Shown here: positions 1-5,708 of the stretch, piece after piece
Numbering within the stretch: the stretch's first letter is position 1
Layout of the letters: each line of letters begins with the position of its first letter
Source: Chlorobiota bacterium
GTDB taxonomy: Bacteria; Bacteroidota; Bacteroidia; Bacteroidales; B39-G9
NCBI GenBank assembly: GCA_030632095.1
Contig: DAOVJU010000118.1
Coordinates: forward strand, 1 to 8,637
DNA length: 8,637 nucleotides
Direction: 5' to 3'
The notes under the pieces: generated by a model
The model's input: only the letters and a program-made list of their open reading frames with translations
Told to the model about the DNA's origin: nothing
Database searches by the model: none
Program-made: the position numbers and the translations under genes

Positions 1-157
1 AAGAAAAATTGATTTACCACGATTTGTTGAGAAGTTACCTAATTCCTTTCTAAACCAATTCATTTTAGATTGTTACATCTTGATATGATTTAATTTGCAT
101 TTTCATAAAGCTTACTTTATCTTGTACGCAAGTTGTATTAATAATTACATTAATAAA
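1..157. other. Upstream edge and leader of the operon
   Basis: No confident gene is visible here. On the + strand one frame is open from position 2 to a TGA at 86-88 and could be the last 28 codons of an upstream gene, but it resembles no family I recognise. On the - strand a frame starts with ATG at 63-61 and stays open for 21 codons to the window edge (begins MNWFRKELGNF), which could be the start of a divergent gene. The two readings compete and neither is strong. Just before the first gene, the 8-mer ATTAATAA occurs twice (137-144 and 149-156), giving an A/T-rich leader probably free of structure. CTTG-TACG-CAAG at 121-132 can form only a 4-bp stem. Confidence 0.4.
94..124 (+). promoter_or_regulatory. 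Weak candidate Bacteroidota-type promoter
   Basis: TTTG at 94-97 is followed after 20 bases by TATCTTG at 118-124. The Bacteroidota housekeeping promoter has TTTG near -33 and TAnnTTTG near -7. The -33 part fits, but the -7 part lacks one T. An equally weak alternative pairs TTG at 70-72 with TAATTTG at 91-97, also one T short. In a sequence this AT-rich such matches arise by chance. It is listed only because a promoter for the operon should lie upstream of 158 and this is the best-placed candidate. Confidence 0.17.
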
Positions 158-2515
158 ATGTATTGCAACATAAGAATTATACTTGTATTAGCCATCTTTG
201 CAATAACAAAGCCATGTTTGAGTGATTATTATGCCCGGGAAATGTCCCATCAGGATACATTTAATCTGCATAATCTGAGCCAAGAAAACATAAGCAATTA
301 TGTCAAAATTTTTGTTGATACTAACAATACGCACTTTATTTCAGAAGTTGTATTTAAAGAGGAAGATAAATTTATTAAAAACCTTGCTCATGAAATAATT
401 ATTGATTTTTCGAAATCAAATCATTGGTTAAAATTCTCAATTAAGAATAATTACAATTATCTTATTTCTGCAATTTTAGAAATAAAAAATCCATCAATAA
501 ATAAAATTCAGCTTTTTGTTGAAAAATATAATTTTGTAAGGGCGTTGCAAGAAACAGGGGATAGCTACCCTTTTTACACCAGAAATACTGATAACAGGAA
601 TTTTATTTTTGAAATTACGCTTGATCCAAGCTCAGTTTACACCTATTATTTAAAAATAAACACTGAAGGTAGTTCTATAAAGTTTCCGGTAATGATATAT
701 TCACCGGCTGGGTTTACCAAAAAAATTAGTCGGGAGCATATTGTAAATGGAGTTTTTTATGGTATAATGCTCGCGATCATTTTCACCAGTTTATTCCTGT
801 TATTACTTAATTTTAGAAAACCGGCCCATTTCTACTATCTAATTTATGTTACTTTAACCGGGTTTTTTGTGCTTGATCTGGATGGCTTATCCTTTCAGTT
901 TTTATGGCCAAATTCTCCCTGGCTGGCAAATAACATGAGCAGTATACTTGCTCTTTCAGGGACTTTCTTTTTAATACAGTTTACAATTGCATATTTCAAT
1001 TTAAGAAATCAAAACAACATTTATTATTTATTGACAAATGGGCTGGCTATTTTAAATTTATTATTTATACCTGTTTCGCTGATAGACACTTTACCGGTAA
1101 AATTTATTTCATGTGGCATTGCCTATTTAATGATAATATCAATTGTTTCAATAACAGTAATTGCAATTATATTATTTAAAAAAGGACCGCAGCTTACCAT
1201 TTTTTTCATCCTGGCTTTTCTCTCATTTTTATTTAGCACAATAATTATTTCATCAAATATTTTTTCACATGTAATTAATATCACTGAGAGGGAAAATGCA
1301 TTTAAAATAGGTTTGGCTATTCAAGTTATATTATTATCAGTTGCACTTTCTATCAGATTAAAAATTCTGCAAGAAAAAGCACATAAGATATCGGTAGATA
1401 ACCTTAAAAAGTTGAATGATTTTAAAGAAGATGCAAATAAGAGGCTTGAAGGAAAAGTCAGGGAAAGAACTGATTCACTATCAAAAAGTAATGAAAAATT
1501 CCTTAGCGCTGTTATTGAAATAGGTAATAAAAACACAAAACTTCACCAGCAACGTATTGAGATTTTAAAACATAGAGATGAAATAACAGAAAAAAACCTG
1601 GTACTCGAAAAATCTTTTTCCGAAATAAAGAAAAAAAATAAAGAGTTAGCACAGCGTAATAGTGAAATTAAAGCTAAACAAGAACAAATAATTGAGCAAA
1701 AAAACTTACTTGAAATTAAAAATCAGGATATTACAGATAGTATTAATTATGCAAAACGCATACAGACTTCAATTTTACCTGGTAGTGAATATATTAACCA
1801 GATAATACCAAATAATTTTATCCTTTTTAGACCAAAAGATATACTTAGTGGTGATTTTTACTGGATAGATAAATATCCACCTGAAAAAAATGAGTTAATA
1901 TTAAATTCAAAAAAGAAACGCAAAATTATAATAGCATCAGTTGATTGTACAGGACATGGTATACCTGGTGCAATAATGTCTGTTATTGGAAAAGATCAGC
2001 TAGACCGTGCAATTTTTCAATATGGGCTCACTAAACCATCTGCTATATTGGAAGCAATTAATCAAGGTGTAACAAAAGTAATGTCATATCATTCAGCTAT
2101 TATGACTGTTAAAGATGGGATGGATATATCATTAATATGTTTCAACCCCGACAAATATAGTTTAGAATTTGCAGGAGCAAATCAACAAATTTATCATATT
2201 AGGAATAACGAATTAACTATTTATAGTGGAGATAGAAAAAGCATTGGCGAAACAATTCATGAAAATAAATTTCATAACCACAAAATTGAAATTAAAAAAG
2301 ACGATATGGTTTATTTATTTTCCGATGGATATGTTGATCAATTCGGAGGGCCAAATAATAAAAAATTCAAGTATAAGCAATTTAAAGATTTACTCCTTAA
2401 TGTACACCTCAAGCCAATCTCAGAACAAGAAAACCTACTTCTTGAAGCCCATCTAAAATGGAAAAGTACTTGCGAACAGGTTGATGATATTTTAATTATC
2501 GGAATTAAGTTTTAA
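158..2515 (+). CDS. 7TMR-DISM receptor with C-terminal SpoIIE/PP2C-type phosphatase
   Basis: Predicted inner-membrane receptor that controls a cytoplasmic serine/threonine phosphatase, 785 residues from the ATG at 158. An in-frame TTG at 95 would add 21 residues, but from 158 the protein opens with a clear signal peptide (MYCNIRIILVLAIFAI, possible cleavage near residues 21-23), matching the next gene. Order of parts: periplasmic 7TMR-DISMED2-like domain, about residues 50-190, with a WLKF motif at 90-93; seven membrane segments, about 198-219, 227-243, 263-280, 288-309, 316-340, 346-369 and 381-401; charged coiled coil, about 402-527; the junction motif SINYAKRIQTSILP at 528-541; PP2C/SpoIIE domain to the C-terminus. 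Expected metal-binding acidic positions are all present: SGDF (D566), VDCTGHG (D596), FSDG (D723) and VDDI (D776/D777), so the enzyme should be active. Known relatives dephosphorylate STAS-domain anti-anti-sigma proteins; that target here is inferred. The stop is 9 bases before the next start, suggesting co-translation. Confidence 0.9.
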   Translation: MYCNIRIILVLAIFAITKPCLSDYYAREMSHQDTFNLHNLSQENISNYVKIFVDTNNTHFISEVVFKEEDKFIKNLAHEIIIDFSKSNHWLKFSIKNNYNYLISAILEIKNPSINKIQLFVEKYNFVRALQETGDSYPFYTRNTDNRNFIFEITLDPSSVYTYYLKINTEGSSIKFPVMIYSPAGFTKKISREHIVNGVFYGIMLAIIFTSLFLLLLNFRKPAHFYYLIYVTLTGFFVLDLDGLSFQFLWPNSPWLANNMSSILALSGTFFLIQFTIAYFNLRNQNNIYYLLTNGLAILNLLFIPVSLIDTLPVKFISCGIAYLMIISIVSITVIAIILFKKGPQLTIFFILAFLSFLFSTIIISSNIFSHVINITERENAFKIGLAIQVILLSVALSIRLKILQEKAHKISVDNLKKLNDFKEDANKRLEGKVRERTDSLSKSNEKFLSAVIEIGNKNTKLHQQRIEILKHRDEITEKNLVLEKSFSEIKKKNKELAQRNSEIKAKQEQIIEQKNLLEIKNQDITDSINYAKRIQTSILPGSEYINQIIPNNFILFRPKDILSGDFYWIDKYPPEKNELILNSKKKRKIIIASVDCTGHGIPGAIMSVIGKDQLDRAIFQYGLTKPSAILEAINQGVTKVMSYHSAIMTVKDGMDISLICFNPDKYSLEFAGANQQIYHIRNNELTIYSGDRKSIGETIHENKFHNHKIEIKKDDMVYLFSDGYVDQFGGPNNKKFKYKQFKDLLLNVHLKPISEQENLLLEAHLKWKSTCEQVDDILIIGIKF

Positions 2516-2524
2516 TTTTATTGC

Positions 2525-5500
2525 ATGTTTCAATATATAACAAAAGCTGTTGTCATATTTGTTTTATGTGAGCTATTTGCATTGAAAGCATATACAAACT
2601 CGCCTAAAACCCTTATATATAAAGGTGAAAAAAACATTTATAATCTTCTTGAAAATATTGAAATTTACGAAGATGTTAAAAAAAACATCAGTCTTGAACA
2701 AATTATATCTGATGCAGATTTCAGCATTAAAGTACATAAAAAATTTTCAGAAATATATTTGGGTTATAGTTATTCAGATTTCTGGCTGAAATTTAAAATA
2801 TTTAATGACACCCGAATTAAGCAACATTTAATTCTTGCTGGTAATAATCCCAGGATTAAATGCAAACAGCTTTATATACTTAAAGAAGATTCGATTATTA
2901 AATTGACAACAAGCTCAAGATTTCTTACAAAAACATCTTATAACATAAACAACCGCCATTTTATTTCGCAATTATCATTAGATCCAAAAACAGAACATAC
3001 AATTTATTTGAAAATTTCCAGCGAAGGAGGACCATTAAATATATCAATGAATTTATTCTCACCATTAACATTCTTGTCGAAAACTGAAAGAAATAATATT
3101 TTAAACGGAGTATATTATGGTGTATTAGTGACAATTTTATTCACATCCTTATTGATTATGTTATCGAACAAGAAATCACGTTCAGAAATGTATAATTTCT
3201 GGTTTTTTTTCTATGTAGTAATGATTTGCATATTTAGCTTTATTTTTGATGGTTATGGATTACAATTCTTCTGGACAGGAAATTTAAAAATGAATAATCA
3301 ATTGACTATTATTTCATTACTTATTTCATATATTCCTATCTCCTATTTTATATCAAATTATTTTAATGCACGAAAAAGCCAACCTTTATTAAAGCGAATA
3401 CTCGATTTTATTGTATATGCTTCAATATTAATGATTATTGCATTCGCATTTAATTTTTTCACTTTCAAGTTTTCTGTGATTATTTCATTTATTTTAGCTT
3501 ATATACTTATCACTTCAGGTTTTATTCTGGCAATTATAAACTATAAAAGTACTCCGAAATTTGCTTTGTTTTTTATTAGCTCTTTATCGCTAATTGTAAT
3601 TAGTATTTCATTATTATTTGTTCATCTTCAATCAGGTTATTTAAACAATTATTTTCAGGATGTTGCAATAAAAGCAGGTTTCGCGTTTATGTCAGTTCTG
3701 CTTACCATTGGCCTTTCCATACGTATGCGTATCCAAAGAGAAAAAGCATATGTAAATGCTCTTGAAGATTTAAGGCGTATGAAGGAAAAAGAAGAAAAAA
3801 TAAACCAGGAACTGGAAATTGAAGTTTATGAAAGGACGAAACTACTTTTACAAAATAAAACCAAACTGGAAGATGCCAATAAAGCAATAAGCCAACAAAA
3901 CGAAGAATTAGAACTAGCATTTAAAAAATCAAGCAGACAGCATGTTAAGCTACAAAAAGCTCTTCGCTTGATTAATGAACATAAAGACAGCCTGGAAAAA
4001 GCATTTAAAAAATCAAGTAGTCAACATGTTAAATTACAAAGAGCTTTACTGTTAATTAATAAACAAAAAACAGAACTGGAAAAAGCCTATGAAGAAATTA
4101 AGGAAAGTTCAAAATTAAAAGAAATCTTCCTGGCAAATACTTCACATGAGATCAGAACACCACTGAATGCAATTGTTGGTTTTACAAATTTATTATTAAA
4201 GACTGAAGCCTCAAGTGACCAACAAAAATTCATAAAAAATATTAAAACTTCAGGGGAAAACCTCTTGGTTATTATTAATGATATACTTGATTTCTCTAAA
4301 ATTGAAGCAGGCAAACTGACTTTTGAAAGTACAACTTTTAGTATATATGAACTAGTTGATCAATTGTTTGACACATTAAGGATGCGTGTCAATGAAAAAG
4401 GAATATTGTTGGAAAATAATATAGATTCAAGAATTCCTGAAGTGATAATAGGTGACCCCTTCCGCTTAAACCAGATACTTATAAATTTACTTAGTAACTC
4501 GATTAAATTCACAAACAAGGGTGGAAAAGTTAGTTTAAACTTAAACCTGGTTGAAAATAAAAATGATACAGTAAACATACAATTTCAGGTAAAAGATTCA
4601 GGCATCGGGATTTCTGAGGATAAATTGAAAAATATATTCCAGAGTTTTACCCAGGCTGAAAGTGACACAACAAGAAAATATGGGGGAACCGGATTAGGTT
4701 TGGCAATTGTAAAACAACTCGTTGAGCTTCAGAATGGTAAAATTGATATTAAAAGTAAAGTGAATAAAGGAACAACATTTAACTGTGAACTTAAATTTAA
4801 AATCGGATCGAAAGCCCAATTAGATGAATACAGGCTAAAAGATATAACCAGTTCTGATGAGCGGTTCAAGGTTATAAAAATATTGCTGGTAGAGGATAAT
4901 TATATAAATCAACAACTTGCATTAGATACAATTAAATCATGGAACCAGCAAATTGAGGTTGACGTAGCAATTACCGGCTACGAGGCACTCAATCAGGTAA
5001 AAAATAACGATTACCATCTTATCCTTATGGATATACAAATGCCAGAAATGGATGGTATTGAAGCTACAAAAATTATCAGAAAAGATTTAAAACCACCTAA
5101 ATGTAATGTTCCAATTGTAGCAATGACTGCACATGCTATGAAAGAAGAAAGAGAGACTTGTGAAAGGATTGGCATGAATGACTATATTACTAAACCTTTT
5201 AATCCTGATGACCTGTTTAGAAAAATAATTTTATACTCAAGTTCTGTAAAAAATATTGCACCCGTTGAAACAATTAAAGCAGATAACGAGAAGATTATTG
5301 ATGAAAAAACTGTAAAACTGGATTTCGAGTTTCTGAATTTAGGGCAATTGAATAAGATCTACCGAAATAATACCAAAAAGATCTCAAAAATATTCAAAAT
5401 GTATCTTGATACTATCCCTGATGAATTAAAAAGCCTAAAAGAAAATCTTGATAAAAATAATATAAAGAAAGTTAAAACCCTGGCTCATACTTTGAAAACG

Positions 5501-5674
5501 AAGATAGGGTATTTAGGCTTAATTTCCAGTAAGGAAAAGCTAATATTTATTGAAAAGAATGCAAATAATAACAAGCAAGTTATTAATATGATCCAAAATA
5601 TAACTGAAATTCAAGACATCTGGGATAAAACTATAATTGAAATAAATAAATACATTGAACATTCTTCTGAATAA
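2525..5674 (+). CDS. 7TMR-DISM hybrid histidine kinase with receiver and Hpt domains
   Basis: Predicted membrane sensor kinase of 1049 residues carrying an almost complete phosphorelay. It opens with a signal peptide (about 1-24). The periplasmic 7TMR-DISMED2-like domain, about 35-185, has FWLKF at 86-90. The seven membrane segments lie within about 195-400. A coiled coil, about 401-530, contains a 28-residue tandem duplication. The HisKA domain has phospho-acceptor H541 in SHEIRTPLN. The HATPase domain has N-box N658 (NLLSNSIKFT), G1 DSGIG at 691-695 and G2 GGTGLGL at 720-726. The receiver, about 784-903, has E790/D791, phospho-acceptor D836, T868 and K890. The C-terminal Hpt domain has H988 followed by K991 (AHTLK). 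All key residues are intact, so phosphate should pass H541 to D836 to H988. No DNA-binding domain is present, so a separate response regulator must receive the signal. The sensor half is clearly homologous to that of the preceding phosphatase gene. The start ATG lies 9 bases after the previous stop with no Shine-Dalgarno sequence. Confidence 0.95.
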   Translation: MFQYITKAVVIFVLCELFALKAYTNSPKTLIYKGEKNIYNLLENIEIYEDVKKNISLEQIISDADFSIKVHKKFSEIYLGYSYSDFWLKFKIFNDTRIKQHLILAGNNPRIKCKQLYILKEDSIIKLTTSSRFLTKTSYNINNRHFISQLSLDPKTEHTIYLKISSEGGPLNISMNLFSPLTFLSKTERNNILNGVYYGVLVTILFTSLLIMLSNKKSRSEMYNFWFFFYVVMICIFSFIFDGYGLQFFWTGNLKMNNQLTIISLLISYIPISYFISNYFNARKSQPLLKRILDFIVYASILMIIAFAFNFFTFKFSVIISFILAYILITSGFILAIINYKSTPKFALFFISSLSLIVISISLLFVHLQSGYLNNYFQDVAIKAGFAFMSVLLTIGLSIRMRIQREKAYVNALEDLRRMKEKEEKINQELEIEVYERTKLLLQNKTKLEDANKAISQQNEELELAFKKSSRQHVKLQKALRLINEHKDSLEKAFKKSSSQHVKLQRALLLINKQKTELEKAYEEIKESSKLKEIFLANTSHEIRTPLNAIVGFTNLLLKTEASSDQQKFIKNIKTSGENLLVIINDILDFSKIEAGKLTFESTTFSIYELVDQLFDTLRMRVNEKGILLENNIDSRIPEVIIGDPFRLNQILINLLSNSIKFTNKGGKVSLNLNLVENKNDTVNIQFQVKDSGIGISEDKLKNIFQSFTQAESDTTRKYGGTGLGLAIVKQLVELQNGKIDIKSKVNKGTTFNCELKFKIGSKAQLDEYRLKDITSSDERFKVIKILLVEDNYINQQLALDTIKSWNQQIEVDVAITGYEALNQVKNNDYHLILMDIQMPEMDGIEATKIIRKDLKPPKCNVPIVAMTAHAMKEERETCERIGMNDYITKPFNPDDLFRKIILYSSSVKNIAPVETIKADNEKIIDEKTVKLDFEFLNLGQLNKIYRNNTKKISKIFKMYLDTIPDELKSLKENLDKNNIKKVKTLAHTLKTKIGYLGLISSKEKLIFIEKNANNNKQVINMIQNITEIQDIWDKTIIEINKYIEHSSE
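3917..4084 (+). repeat. 84-bp in-frame tandem duplication in a coiled coil
   Basis: Two adjacent 84-bp units (3917-4000 and 4001-4084) encode residues 465-492 and 493-520 of the 7TM hybrid kinase. By eye 65 of 84 bases and 21 of 28 residues match. Both units begin AFKKSS, share QHVKLQ and end LEK. Twenty-eight residues are exactly four heptads, so the copy lengthens the coiled coil by about 4 nm without shifting its hydrophobic register. The stretch before it (around residues 447-464) shows a faint KL..A...I......LE.A echo, and the next segment starts AYEEI in the same phase, so an older repeat may underlie it. Confidence 0.85.
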
Positions 5675-5708
5675 ATAGCAAATAAAAAAAACTAATTTAA
5701 AACTTCAA
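5675..5708 (+). other. Short spacer between the two kinase genes
   Basis: These 34 bases are A-rich and contain no hairpin or T-tract, so no terminator separates the two kinase genes. An in-frame TAG at 5676-5678 closes the downstream frame, and ATG at 5709 is the first ATG after it, which fixes the start of the TPR kinase. No Shine-Dalgarno sequence is seen. Confidence 0.7.

Noticed and set aside
121..132. Small inverted repeat CTTG-TACG-CAAG as an operator or terminator
   Set aside because: The stem is only 4 bp, the flanking bases do not pair and no T-tract follows, so it is within chance expectation.
1321..1536. Antisense open frame of 71 codons within the phosphatase gene
   Set aside because: It lies opposite the A-rich coiled-coil coding stretch, has no recognisable domain, and the + strand frame is fully explained by a real protein.
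2226..2456. Overlapping + strand open frame of 76 codons in another frame
   Set aside because: It overlaps the conserved PP2C motif region (FSDG), its sequence is Lys/Ile-rich without a domain, and the main frame is intact, so it is neither a frameshift product nor a separate gene.
2516..2524. Possible terminator or internal promoter between the first two genes
   Set aside because: Only 9 bases separate stop and start, too short for a terminator, and no promoter-like match stands out from the AT-rich background.
3702..3920. Antisense open frames at 3702-3920, 4087-4314 and 7670-7906
   Set aside because: They are shadows of well-supported kinase coding sequence with no start context, domain or plausible product.
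4360..4578. Antisense open frames at 4360-4578 and 7445-7657 opposite the HATPase N-box of both kinases
   Set aside because: They recur because both kinases share the same conserved coding region; the antisense products have no features of their own.
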